27,142 nucleotides of DNA from Pseudomonadota bacterium (GTDB lineage Bacteria; Pseudomonadota; Alphaproteobacteria; Rhizobiales; Rhizobiaceae). Shown here piece after piece: positions 7,914 through 16,351 of the stretch; within the stretch, counting starts at the first letter, position 1, and each line of letters opens with the position of its first letter. The stretch spans positions 1-27,142 of the forward strand of contig JAEYDD010000021.1 in assembly GCA_023404095.1 (NCBI GenBank). The letters are read 5' to 3'. Made by a program: the position numbers and the translations under genes. The notes beneath the pieces were generated by a model. The model was not told the DNA's origin and ran no database searches. It saw nothing but the letters and a program-made list of their open reading frames with translations.

Positions 7914-9442
7914 TTTGATATTTTACTTTTAATTTGTAACATCAATATTTTAAGCTCAGTCAATTTAAGTATGTGAAGAACACCCAAATATGTACTAAAA
8001 CATACTACCGTAGCCACAACTAGCACATAAAAATGAGTTTCGATATTTATATGCAATACAGCATAAGTCAATATTGCCGATATGACAGTAGCAATACTTA
8101 TTTTCTGAAAAAAAACAAGGCAGTCTTTCCATGAGACATTATCAAAAACGGAGTTTATTCTATTGAAATAAAGATAGCACGCAACTATATGAGAAATACT
8201 TGTTGCAACCGTTATACCAAATATACCCCAGAAATTTGACAATAAGATTGTTAATGATATATTTATAACTATCGCAATCACACCAATTACCATTGGAATC
8301 CGAGTGTTCTCTATGGCAAAAAAAGGACGTTTAGCAATCACCATCACAATACGAGGAATAAATCCAATTGCATATCCGACTAAAGCTCGTGAAGTGACAA
8401 GTACGCTCTCTGAGTCAAACTTACCACGTTCAAATACAAAAGATACGAGATGATCAGCACAAAATATGGTTACAACGCTAATAGGAATAACCAACAAAGA
8501 TATGTTTTTTATTATCTTTTTTAATTCATTTATCATCTCACCATATCGTCTCTCAACCACAAATGCTGAAAAAAACGAAAGAAGGACAGTTGTCGTAGTT
8601 TGCATAAACAAAGCAGTAACAACATCATTCAATGTTCCACTATATGATAATCCTGACACATACCCTACCCCTTGCTTTGTAGCGAGATATTGATCTACCA
8701 TTGCATTTATATCCCCTACTGCTTCTCCTAATAGCAAAGGAAGAATTAACAAGAATACTTTCTTGATATTTATATCCCTAGAATAAGAAAAACGTCTGAA
8801 TTTAAATATTCGCCTAACACAAATATATAAGACCACCGTTTGTATCAGATAAGCAACTCCAAAACCTATGACAACCGCATTCACGCCAATCTGATTAGAA
8901 AGAAATATAATAAATACTATAAGAGTCAAATTATGCACACATCCCATCAATGCACCAGGAATAAATTTTTTATGTGCATTCAATACACAAGTAAATATTG
9001 TCGTCATTACATAGAATATCGCTACAATACTTAGTTCTCTAATGTAAAGTGTCAACAGTTCAACCTCTTTAACTGTATAATTTGATGCCATTAATGATGA
9101 GACATAAGGTGATATTGCCCAAATCACACCTATCACAATGAAAGAAAAAGGTAACATCGAACATAAGAGAGCTGAAATAAATTTATTGCCGTTCTCTACA
9201 TCGTCCTTTCTTGCCGTATTATACATGGTAAGACCTACAACAGCCAAACCTGAGAATATCGTAAAAACAAAATTATTAACAATGGTATTTGCCAAATAAA
9301 ACATATCTACTTCTACAGATGTACCGAAATACCCTGCCAGCATAGCACTTTCAACAAATCCCACAATTTTAGATACAATAATCACTATCAGTACCCCAAA
9401 AGCAGCAGAAGCAATTGTCTTATTTTCTTGATTTAAGGCCAT
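7910..9442 (-). CDS. MurJ/MviN-like polysaccharide flippase
   Basis: This 510-residue protein consists almost entirely of membrane helices (about 13-14) and has MOP-superfamily character closest to MurJ/MviN. The N-terminus SKIVGFVESAMLAGYFG resembles the first-helix 'SRilGfvRe...a..fG' signature. VFERGKFDSESV matches the MurJ 'lFerGaFt...t' loop, and a GDINAMVDQYLA stretch lies in the middle. It probably flips the lipid-linked capsule repeat across the inner membrane. This matters here because the canonical Wzx near upxZ is a decayed remnant. I choose the ATG at 9442; two upstream codons (TTG ATA) are unlikely to be used. It overlaps the next gene by 4 bases. Confidence 0.82.
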   Translation of the reverse strand: MALNQENKTIASAAFGVLIVIIVSKIVGFVESAMLAGYFGTSVEVDMFYLANTIVNNFVFTIFSGLAVVGLTMYNTARKDDVENGNKFISALLCSMLPFSFIVIGVIWAISPYVSSLMASNYTVKEVELLTLYIRELSIVAIFYVMTTIFTCVLNAHKKFIPGALMGCVHNLTLIVFIIFLSNQIGVNAVVIGFGVAYLIQTVVLYICVRRIFKFRRFSYSRDINIKKVFLLILPLLLGEAVGDINAMVDQYLATKQGVGYVSGLSYSGTLNDVVTALFMQTTTTVLLSFFSAFVVERRYGEMINELKKIIKNISLLVIPISVVTIFCADHLVSFVFERGKFDSESVLVTSRALVGYAIGFIPRIVMVIAKRPFFAIENTRIPMVIGVIAIVINISLTILLSNFWGIFGITVATSISHIVACYLYFNRINSVFDNVSWKDCLVFFQKISIATVISAILTYAVLHINIETHFYVLVVATVVCFSTYLGVLHILKLTELKILMLQIKSKISK

Positions 9443-9468
9443 TATCAAACGCTAAATAATTATCATTT

Positions 9469-10746
9469 TTATATAATTGTCTTATCAAACATCTTATTTT
9501 GATAAAGAGAGCAAATAGCATAAGACAAAAGAAGAAGCCCTAATGGGCTATAGAACTCTGTACTAATAAAAAATTCGAATATGATGAGAAACAAAACAAT
9601 TGCTACATAACAGTTCTTAACCCGAATAGTATTCAATACTAACTTATAAAAAAGCACAAAATACAATGCTACACCAAATATACCCGACTTATAAAAAGCA
9701 CAATAAAATTGACTATCTGTTACATTTACATTTTTAATAGAAAACTCTCCTAAACCAGTCAACCAATACTCTGCTATCACAGTTTGCATAGCTTTTACAG
9801 CACCATCTTCACCAAAACGTGTTTCAAGAGATTCTCCAACATTACCTTCTATCAAGAATTGAAGATAATAATCAAGATATAATACATCGCCTAATAAATT
9901 ATAAAGCACAACCATAATAAAAGCCATAAGAGCAACAACCATAGGTAGTTTATAATCTGTTTTAGAAGAATGAATCCAAAACAATCTAATAAACAAACAC
10001 AATACCAATACAGCTACACCACCCAAGAAAAAACGCTTTGAGCTTGAACATAACCCCACAAATAGACTACACAGCACCATCAGTATAGAATTCCATTTCA
10101 AGTCCATAAAATATTTAATGGTAAAAACACCTATTCCAAGCATACTTAAAGATCCAACTAAAGAAGAAGTGGTAAATGTACCATGAAGGCGTCCTACAGT
10201 TTCTGTCTCAAGTGAATATTCAAGACTTCCCGTATTACCCATGTTTCCAAAGAGTCGCATCCATGTCTCCAAAACTTGTCCTGCCCCCCATGTTCTCAAT
10301 AGATTAAACTCAATAAACAAAACTATACTATTAATAAGAATAATACAACCTACAATGATTAGAAATCGCTCTCTAAAAGCACTCGTCTTTGACAATATAT
10401 AAATAATAAATAGAGATTTCATAGTACCCAAGATAGCAAACACTGTAACTACACCAGTTACATCATACAAAGTTAGGCTAAGTACTGTAGCAAATAATGT
10501 TAAACCCAAAATCCCTATAAATGGATATATAACAGAAGCTATGCTATAATTACATTTATTATATCTTTTATGCCATACATATAAAAATGGTAGGAATAGA
10601 TAACTATATTGCAATGACAAATCACCTACAGCAAACACCGGGCAACAAACAAGAAGAATACAAAAAAGTACAATCCCTTTGGCTGTATCCTTACATAAAA
10701 GTTTATAATTAATGATTGATATTATCAATCCCCAAATGATGTTCAT
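9469..10746 (-). CDS. Wzy-like capsule polymerase (O-antigen polymerase family)
   Basis: This 425-residue, highly hydrophobic protein has about 11-12 predicted membrane helices. A large soluble loop between late helices (about residues 290-340) contains QFLIEGNVGESLETRFGED, followed by the TGLGEFSI segment. Wzy-type polymerases are poorly conserved and are recognised mainly by this topology and by context. It sits beside the flippase and glycosyltransferases and is the only such protein in the locus. It would join flipped repeat units into polymer on the periplasmic side. No soluble enzyme motif is seen. An O-antigen ligase is an alternative, less likely in a capsule locus. Confidence 0.75.
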   Translation of the reverse strand: MNIIWGLIISIINYKLLCKDTAKGIVLFCILLVCCPVFAVGDLSLQYSYLFLPFLYVWHKRYNKCNYSIASVIYPFIGILGLTLFATVLSLTLYDVTGVVTVFAILGTMKSLFIIYILSKTSAFRERFLIIVGCIILINSIVLFIEFNLLRTWGAGQVLETWMRLFGNMGNTGSLEYSLETETVGRLHGTFTTSSLVGSLSMLGIGVFTIKYFMDLKWNSILMVLCSLFVGLCSSSKRFFLGGVAVLVLCLFIRLFWIHSSKTDYKLPMVVALMAFIMVVLYNLLGDVLYLDYYLQFLIEGNVGESLETRFGEDGAVKAMQTVIAEYWLTGLGEFSIKNVNVTDSQFYCAFYKSGIFGVALYFVLFYKLVLNTIRVKNCYVAIVLFLIIFEFFISTEFYSPLGLLLLSYAICSLYQNKMFDKTII

Positions 10747-10793
10747 ATAACCTATTCAATTATTTATAGCTATATTCTCATTCTATTCCATAT

Positions 10794-11543
10794 TTACACA
10801 ACTCTTCCACTCTTCAATTTATAATCGTAACTATATGCTCCTTCCGCTCTAAAGTCATTATTGTAACGAAAAAGCACCTCCTTAAAAATTTCTTCGTATT
10901 TAGGAATGAAAAGATCTTCTTTCTTCATCATACGATTAATAATCTCCTCCGCAAACGGACGAGTTAACGATAAATCATTCTTCCTACCAGCAAAATTAGT
11001 ACCTTTCAGAGAACCTGGCGATACATTCAATATTTGATTAGTAAATCCACCTTTAAGTAATTCCACATTCAGACTCTCTATAAATATCTTCAAAGCAGCT
11101 TTTGATGCACCATAAACAGAGAAAAAAGGAGAAGACATAAACCCAGCTATGCTTCCCATGACAGTACAATAAAAATCCTCATTAGACTTCATCCGATTAT
11201 AGAAATGCTTAATAATACGCATTACTCCAATAGAATTGATTTGCATGGTTCTCACCAATTCCTCTTCTGATAGTTCCTCAAAAAGCGAAAGTCTACCTAT
11301 ACCTGCTGTTATAACCAACTTATTAACATCGGTGAAACTATCAAAAACTGAATAATCATCAAATTGCAAATCAAAAGAAATAAAATTAATGTTGCTTGGT
11401 AATAAGACATCGGGATAAACTCTATCTATTATCGTTACCTTTCCACATTCTGATAAAGTTAGTGCTATTGCCAAACCTATACCATTACTACCACCTACAA
11501 CAAGAGCATGGTTTTCTCCGCTAATCACACTGTTTTCAGTCAT
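10794..11543 (-). CDS. Short-chain dehydrogenase/reductase
   Basis: This 249-residue classical SDR has the cofactor loop GGSNGIG (about residues 17-23), an ITAG-like strand (VITAGIG), the catalytic Ser in TVMGSIAGF, and the catalytic pair YGASK. The substrate is unknown. It starts within the stop codon of the cytidylyltransferase/oxidoreductase fusion (ATGA overlap), so the two are likely translationally coupled and in one pathway. By analogy with CDP-ribitol synthesis, where a reductase pairs with a cytidylyltransferase, it may reduce a keto-sugar phosphate or a CDP-linked intermediate. That is inference from context. It is clearly different from the FabG-like SDR at 16352-17101. Confidence 0.85.
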   Translation of the reverse strand: MTENSVISGENHALVVGGSNGIGLAIALTLSECGKVTIIDRVYPDVLLPSNINFISFDLQFDDYSVFDSFTDVNKLVITAGIGRLSLFEELSEEELVRTMQINSIGVMRIIKHFYNRMKSNEDFYCTVMGSIAGFMSSPFFSVYGASKAALKIFIESLNVELLKGGFTNQILNVSPGSLKGTNFAGRKNDLSLTRPFAEEIINRMMKKEDLFIPKYEEIFKEVLFRYNNDFRAEGAYSYDYKLKSGRVV

Positions 11544-12886
11544 CGTAATATTTTTGTTCTATCGCCTTTTATATACTCCTCTATTATTCCTGCAATGGCT
11601 ATCGACTCTACCCTACTTAACTTGTAACTACTACCCCTCCCTTGTACAATCATAGAAGCAAATTCTTGAATCTCATAGCGTAAACCTTCACCCTGCCAAG
11701 CATAGAAATATTTTTGATTCAAATTCTGATCTTCAAACCTTATTTCAAAATAATTGGTTAACCACCAAGGAGAAGGAACAAGAACATACCCCTTTGTACC
11801 GGAGATTACTAAATTACCTTCAGTTTTCACACCGAGCCCAAGGGTTATAGATGAAGTCGCATTATTATAGTTAATGACTCCTTGTGTAAAGACATCAATG
11901 CCTTTCACCATTTTAGAATGGAAATTCAATTCGACATAATCGGTCCCAAGTAATTTAACAATAGACATCAATGGAAAAGAGGATAATTCAGTCATGCTCC
12001 CTCCTGCCTGATTAACGTCTAACTCTCGTACATCTCCACTAACCAATTTAGACAAAGAAGCTTTTACATCCATCACATCACCAATCACACCGCTCTTCAC
12101 CAATACCAGTAAATGATTCCAAGCAGGACTAAAAGCAGTCTTAGAAGCTTCGAGTAATACCAAATTCCTCATTTGTGCAAGTTCATATAGCTCTCTAGCT
12201 TCATCACCACTCAACACCATTGGAATCTCACAAAGAACATGCTTTCCAAATAACAATGCTTGTTTAATATATTTATAATGCGTCAAATGTGGAGAAGCAA
12301 TATATACTGCATCAATCTCTTCTAAAAAACTATTAATATCATCATAACTACCTTTAATACCCAATCTCTCTGCGAAAGTATTTGCTTCAGAAAGTTCCGG
12401 ATTGTAAACAGCTGTAATTTCCACACCATTAACATATTTACTTTCAGGAACAAACCGTTTGGCTATTCTTCCTGTACCAATGATACCAATATTAATTTCA
12501 GCCGTAGTTTCAGCACGGAGCATGGTAGAAGAAATTCCTTCTGTTCGAGGCAAATAAACGACCTTACAATATGCATTTAAATAATCAAATTTGCCTTCCC
12601 AATCTGAGCCAATGGCAAATATATCAATACCAAATTTTTGAATATCATCAATTTTCTGCCCAACATAATCTTCAATGATAATTTCATCCGCATATCCAGT
12701 AGCCTTTACTGCTGCCACTCTTTCTAGTACATTATTACGGACATTAAGTTTTCCCCTACCACGATCAAAACTGTCACTAGTAACTCCCACAATCAAGTGA
12801 TCACCAAGCTCCTTTGCTCTCCGTAGAAGATTGATATGACCTTCATGCAAGAGATCATAAGTCCCATATGTAATTACTTTCTTCAT
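11540..12886 (-). CDS. Fusion: TagD-like cytidylyltransferase and Gfo/Idh/MocA oxidoreductase
   Basis: This 448-residue protein has two domains. Residues 1-130 are a glycerol-3-phosphate cytidylyltransferase-type nucleotidyltransferase. It has YGTYDLLHEGHINLLRRAKE with the HxGH motif and ends in RTEGISSTMLR, equivalent to the TagD RTxGIST motif. Residues about 135-448 form a Gfo/Idh/MocA oxidoreductase: INIGIIGTGRIAKRF is the NAD(P) Rossmann site and HVLCEIPMVLSGDEA is the position of the family EKP motif. In that motif the usual Lys is Ile. The protein probably makes a CDP-activated small alcohol, polyol or related compound, with the second domain oxidising or reducing the same molecule. It is followed by an overlapping SDR gene and, further on, a TagF-like transferase that could use the product. 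The exact product is unknown. Confidence 0.88.
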   Translation of the reverse strand: MKKVITYGTYDLLHEGHINLLRRAKELGDHLIVGVTSDSFDRGRGKLNVRNNVLERVAAVKATGYADEIIIEDYVGQKIDDIQKFGIDIFAIGSDWEGKFDYLNAYCKVVYLPRTEGISSTMLRAETTAEINIGIIGTGRIAKRFVPESKYVNGVEITAVYNPELSEANTFAERLGIKGSYDDINSFLEEIDAVYIASPHLTHYKYIKQALLFGKHVLCEIPMVLSGDEARELYELAQMRNLVLLEASKTAFSPAWNHLLVLVKSGVIGDVMDVKASLSKLVSGDVRELDVNQAGGSMTELSSFPLMSIVKLLGTDYVELNFHSKMVKGIDVFTQGVINYNNATSSITLGLGVKTEGNLVISGTKGYVLVPSPWWLTNYFEIRFEDQNLNQKYFYAWQGEGLRYEIQEFASMIVQGRGSSYKLSRVESIAIAGIIEEYIKGDRTKILR

Positions 12887-12897
12887 ATATTTAGCAA

Positions 12898-14166
12898 CTA
12901 TTTTTCAAAGCACTTATTTATTCTAACTTTCAAGAATACGGTGAAAAAATATTTAGCCTTTTTGATATAATCTATCACAACAAGAAACAACAATGTTTTT
13001 AAAGGTACCAGATAACGATTCACAGACTTTGAGAACTCAAAAAGATAATTTGGATCTACTTCGTGTGAATTATATACAGATTCATAAGATTCAATGCATG
13101 CCTTTTTGTATTCATAGTCACTCATTGTAATTGCTCTTTCAATATAGGTATCCACAAGATTACCTGGAGAAGTCGCTACTGAATATTCTAAATATTCAGG
13201 TAAATAACCATATACCTCACACTCTCCGTCACAATAATTCCGGGCAGGAATTGACATAATACCACTAACAGCTCCCACTGCCACACCTCCTGCCACACTT
13301 ATGTTCAAATGAGCATGTTTAATGTAATTAGGCAATACCTCAGGAGAAATATTACCTAATAATTTTATATCCTTTTGAATATTATGATTTAATTTTTCTA
13401 TCTCTTTTATTACCTTAAATCTATGAGGGCCATCTCCAACAATATCTAATCGAATCTGAGGATATTTTTCCTTTAAACGTCCATATGCACGTATTAAACC
13501 TAAAATGTATCCCTTATGAGGGAAATCAAATCTTCCAATGGTTATTATTGTAAAATTACGACGCTTAATTCGCTCTTCTAAATCATCATAATTCAAATGA
13601 GGTAAAGCCTTCACAGCTTTTAATAGTTTAGTTTCTTTATTACTTATATATATATGATAATTATTTTCTAAAGCATCCATCTGCTTTCTTGCATAAAAGC
13701 ACAGATGATTGTTACTTTCCCACTCCTTAAAAACTGTACGCATACATCTATATACTATGGATTTGAGTGGATTACAGAATATAGTCTCTAAATAATAAGC
13801 GTCACCTTTTGTATCTGGTATTCCATAAATTGACTTAATATTTAAATCAGGAAAACTTCTCACAATAGTATCTGCTTTCAACTTTGCCATAGTCGTACAT
13901 GAGAAAATAACAATCTCTTCATCTTTGGATAAATTCAAATGTTCATGTTTAAACCAAAAAAGTAAATTTGGACTAACTTTTACAATTTCCAATCTCGGAT
14001 CCTTTATAACATCATCGTACACTTTTTCTGTCTGAAACCTGGCATTCTGCATCCAAATAACCCGTATCCCATGATTTAGCATATATTTCATTAAATAATA
14101 GAGGTACTTTTCAATACCACCAATGCTTATCATAATAGGGTAATTCACAATAAATGTTCGTTTCAT
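12898..14166 (-). CDS. Family 4 glycosyltransferase
   Basis: This GT-B protein of about 422 residues begins MKRTFIVNYPIMISIGGIEK; the Gly-Gly-Ile-Glu acceptor-side loop near the N-terminus is typical of GT4. The C-terminal domain starts near residue 215 with TIITIGRFDFPHKGYILGLI, then LDIVGDGPHRFKVI, and SPEVLPNYIKHAHLNISVAG. The final E..P..E loop is atypical (ARNYCDGECEVYGYLPEYLE), so the donor pocket may be divergent. It adds a sugar to the repeat unit. I start it at the ATG at 14166 because the longer reading frame begins at a GTG and adds 18 residues unrelated to the family. It lies 11 bases upstream of the fusion gene. Confidence 0.85.
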   Translation of the reverse strand: MKRTFIVNYPIMISIGGIEKYLYYLMKYMLNHGIRVIWMQNARFQTEKVYDDVIKDPRLEIVKVSPNLLFWFKHEHLNLSKDEEIVIFSCTTMAKLKADTIVRSFPDLNIKSIYGIPDTKGDAYYLETIFCNPLKSIVYRCMRTVFKEWESNNHLCFYARKQMDALENNYHIYISNKETKLLKAVKALPHLNYDDLEERIKRRNFTIITIGRFDFPHKGYILGLIRAYGRLKEKYPQIRLDIVGDGPHRFKVIKEIEKLNHNIQKDIKLLGNISPEVLPNYIKHAHLNISVAGGVAVGAVSGIMSIPARNYCDGECEVYGYLPEYLEYSVATSPGNLVDTYIERAITMSDYEYKKACIESYESVYNSHEVDPNYLFEFSKSVNRYLVPLKTLLFLVVIDYIKKAKYFFTVFLKVRINKCFEK

Positions 14167-14223
14167 ACAAGCACTTTTACTTAGATTAATACTGGTTAGT
14201 GTCCAATTCTGACATATCACCTA

Positions 14224-14250
14224 TGTATAGCCGCCAAAGGCGGTCATACA
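14224..14250. repeat. 27-base imperfect palindrome between the IS remnant and the GT4 gene
   Basis: The sequence forms a hairpin with an inner stem CCGCC-AAA-GGCGG and outer arms TGTAT / ATACA, with two unpaired or wobble positions between them. It falls just after the stop of the insertion-sequence remnant. It may be part of the old element's end or a weak transcript-stabilising hairpin. No T-run follows on either strand, so it is not a typical terminator. Confidence 0.6.
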
Positions 14251-14260
14251 TTAAATAAGT

Positions 14261-14536
14261 TCAAAAAGGAGTTGATTTTTTAAGTTTATTATTACCCAAT
14301 CCGATAGTTATGGGAAGAAGATTCTCATAATCTCTACATCCGTTAACAATCAACCAAAATCCGGTTGACCTGTCACTTGTATAGGAACCTATTTGTGGTA
14401 TGTATCTTTGTACCATTTCTCTAAAAGGTTGTAGGGGATCTTGTTTAAAGCAAAAGGATTGAATAGACTCTTTGTTAGTCAACGCTTCAGACTTGTAGCG
14501 AAGGAAGAAGCGTTCAAAATCGCTGTTACTATACAT
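14261..14536 (-). pseudogene. Remnant of an IS66-like accessory ORF (transposase-associated)
   Basis: The open frame starts MYSNSDFERFFLRYKSEA and ESIQSFC, as in small ORFs of IS66-type or similar elements in Bacteroidales. After SFCFKQ it degenerates. The homologous continuation is in another frame (KIPYNLLEKWYKDT, a stop, then VPIQVTGQPD), so a frameshift and in-frame stops are present. No full transposase or clear terminal inverted repeats are visible. The remnant sits between two polysaccharide genes at a sharp change of gene type (acyl module to its right, CDP module to its left), suggesting a past insertion or recombination point. I identify the family from memory of typical sequences; IS66 itself is the less certain part. 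Confidence 0.7.
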
Positions 14537-14735
14537 ATTTATAGAATTTTTGATTATAGCGGCAAAGGTCTCAAATTTGTCTCAAGTATGCTATATGTCT
14601 TTTGGGGAGGCTAACCACATACCATACCTTTCATATTATATAAACCCATATTTTCTTCTAACTTCCAACAACAATTAGTCTTACTATTACAACTATTTTT
14701 ATAAGTTTTTTTTAGTTTTCCAAACAAAACCATTA

Positions 14736-15341
14736 TTAACAACAGGCACTCATACAATTCTCAAAGGAAATAGAATGACCGGGTCGTATACAATATTTCT
14801 CCCCTAATCGCAATAATCGTTGACAAGAGTATTCCGCTAATTGCTTATTTCCATTTTGCAGTTTCGTAAACACTTTTTTTCCAGGTATATAGGAATCACC
14901 TGTAAAAAGATTGTTGTCCACACAAAAACTTAGACAAGAATAATCATGACCGGGAGTATCAATTACCAATAAACTATAACCACCTATAAGAATCACAGTT
15001 CCCTCTTTAACAATCTTAACGCCATTCGTTCTTGACAAGATAAAATCCTCACCGTGATATGACGACAAATTCTCTATAGGGCTAACCAAATTCTTTGCAC
15101 CATATTCATTTGTATATATAGGTACATCTGGATAGTCAGCTTGCAGTTCATTCAGTCCATATATATGATCGTAATGAACATGCGTCAATAGTACACCTTT
15201 TAGGTTATAGCCGTCAAACAAAGACTTTATTTGAAAAAAATCACCTACATCAATAATCCAACATTCCTTAGTCCCATGTTCTAACAAGACATAGCTTATA
15301 GAATTATACATTGAATTAACATGCGATACTATTTCCAACAT
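14736..15341 (-). CDS. Metallo-beta-lactamase-fold hydrolase
   Basis: This 201-residue protein has the complete MBL metal site: LLTHVHYDHIYG (HxHxDH), TPGHDYSC (third His), FTGDSYI (bridging Asp) and RPGHS (last His). The fold is glyoxalase II-like, an enzyme class that hydrolyses thioesters among other substrates. It is the last gene of the acyl-ACP cluster, 7 bases after the KAS III stop. A thioesterase or acyl-ACP/CoA hydrolase role is therefore plausible, but other roles such as lactonase or quality control are possible. I start it at ATG 15341; the longer frame starts at TTG and would overlap the KAS III gene. Confidence 0.85.
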   Translation of the reverse strand: MLEIVSHVNSMYNSISYVLLEHGTKECWIIDVGDFFQIKSLFDGYNLKGVLLTHVHYDHIYGLNELQADYPDVPIYTNEYGAKNLVSPIENLSSYHGEDFILSRTNGVKIVKEGTVILIGGYSLLVIDTPGHDYSCLSFCVDNNLFTGDSYIPGKKVFTKLQNGNKQLAEYSCQRLLRLGEKYCIRPGHSISFENCMSACC

Positions 15342-15348
15342 ATAAAAC

Positions 15349-16350
15349 TTACTTACAGCGAACAACCGTAGCCCCCCAACTTAATCCTACACCAAAACCA
15401 GCCAGTAGCACAATACCATGAAGACGCTCCTGCTTTAATGCCTCTGTAATTGCAATAGGAATAGTCGAAGAAACGGTATTGCCCACCTTTTCCATATAGA
15501 TAAAGAACTTATCTTTTTCTATTTCCATCAACTTGCGCAGATAATTGATCATGTATTTGTTTGCTTGGTGAAAAATCCACAAATCAATATCATCCTGAGA
15601 GATTTTTTCCTTTTCCAACAGACGCTCAACCATTGTTGGTACAACATCAGAGGTAAAATTAAAAATAGTTCCCCCATCCATATATAGATTGTCATCCCAT
15701 TTGTTATTCCCATTAGAATCCAAAGCGACGTTTCCTGTTCTATTAACAATGCGGGAGCCACCAGTTTTGACCATGAGATACTCTGCACCGGAACCGTCAG
15801 TTCCTAACTCAAATTCACCTATTTCTCCAAAGCCGTCAGTTGAAACGATTGTTGCAGTTGCCGCATCACCAAAGATAGTCAGGTTCCCTTTATCTTCCGG
15901 ATGTATATATTTTGTATACGTCTCAGCTGTCAACAGAAGCACATTTGTCGCTACTCCAGAAACAATTAACCCCTTAGCCATCGCCAAACCGTATTCATAA
16001 CCAGAACAGCCCAGATTAAAATCAAGTGCACCACAAGTCTTTTTGACTCCTAACCAGTGCTGAAGAATACACGAAGAAGAAGGTAATTTATAATCAACAC
16101 TTTGAGAACATAACAAAATAAAATCTATCGATTCCCGTAGATGACTATTATTGGAAAACAATTTTTGCGCAGCCTTAAATGCCATGTCTGTAGCCGTTTC
16201 ATTATCCGCAGCTATATGCCTTTCCAATATGCCTACTTTTGAAGCAACTTTTTCAGCCGACCATTGGGGAAATAGTCTCACTATTTCCTCGTTAGTAAGT
16301 ATCCTATCCGGAAGATAATAATCCACCGCTTTAATATATGCTTTCACCAT
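15349..16350 (-). CDS. 3-oxoacyl-ACP synthase III (KAS III/FabH-like)
   Basis: This 333-residue thiolase-fold enzyme keeps the full KAS III catalytic triad: Cys in LDFNLGCSGYEYGLAMAKG, His in LWIFHQANKYMINYL, and Asn in KVGNTVSSTIPIAI. It also has the C-terminal LAGFGVGLSWGATVV signature. KAS III enzymes condense an acyl-CoA with malonyl-ACP to give a 3-oxoacyl-ACP. It starts right after the SDR stop (1-base gap) and is flanked by ACP, reductase and dehydratase genes, so it most likely starts a short custom acyl chain for capsule modification. It is not in the arrangement of housekeeping fab genes. The starter (acetyl, branched or other) cannot be predicted. Confidence 0.92.
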   Translation of the reverse strand: MVKAYIKAVDYYLPDRILTNEEIVRLFPQWSAEKVASKVGILERHIAADNETATDMAFKAAQKLFSNNSHLRESIDFILLCSQSVDYKLPSSSCILQHWLGVKKTCGALDFNLGCSGYEYGLAMAKGLIVSGVATNVLLLTAETYTKYIHPEDKGNLTIFGDAATATIVSTDGFGEIGEFELGTDGSGAEYLMVKTGGSRIVNRTGNVALDSNGNNKWDDNLYMDGGTIFNFTSDVVPTMVERLLEKEKISQDDIDLWIFHQANKYMINYLRKLMEIEKDKFFIYMEKVGNTVSSTIPIAITEALKQERLHGIVLLAGFGVGLSWGATVVRCK

Positions 16351-16351
16351 T

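Noticed and set aside
14563..14570. GACCTTTG box upstream of the IS remnant as an active promoter
   Set aside because: The first two bases miss the consensus and no TTTG sits 19-20 bases upstream; it may be a decayed promoter of the old element.
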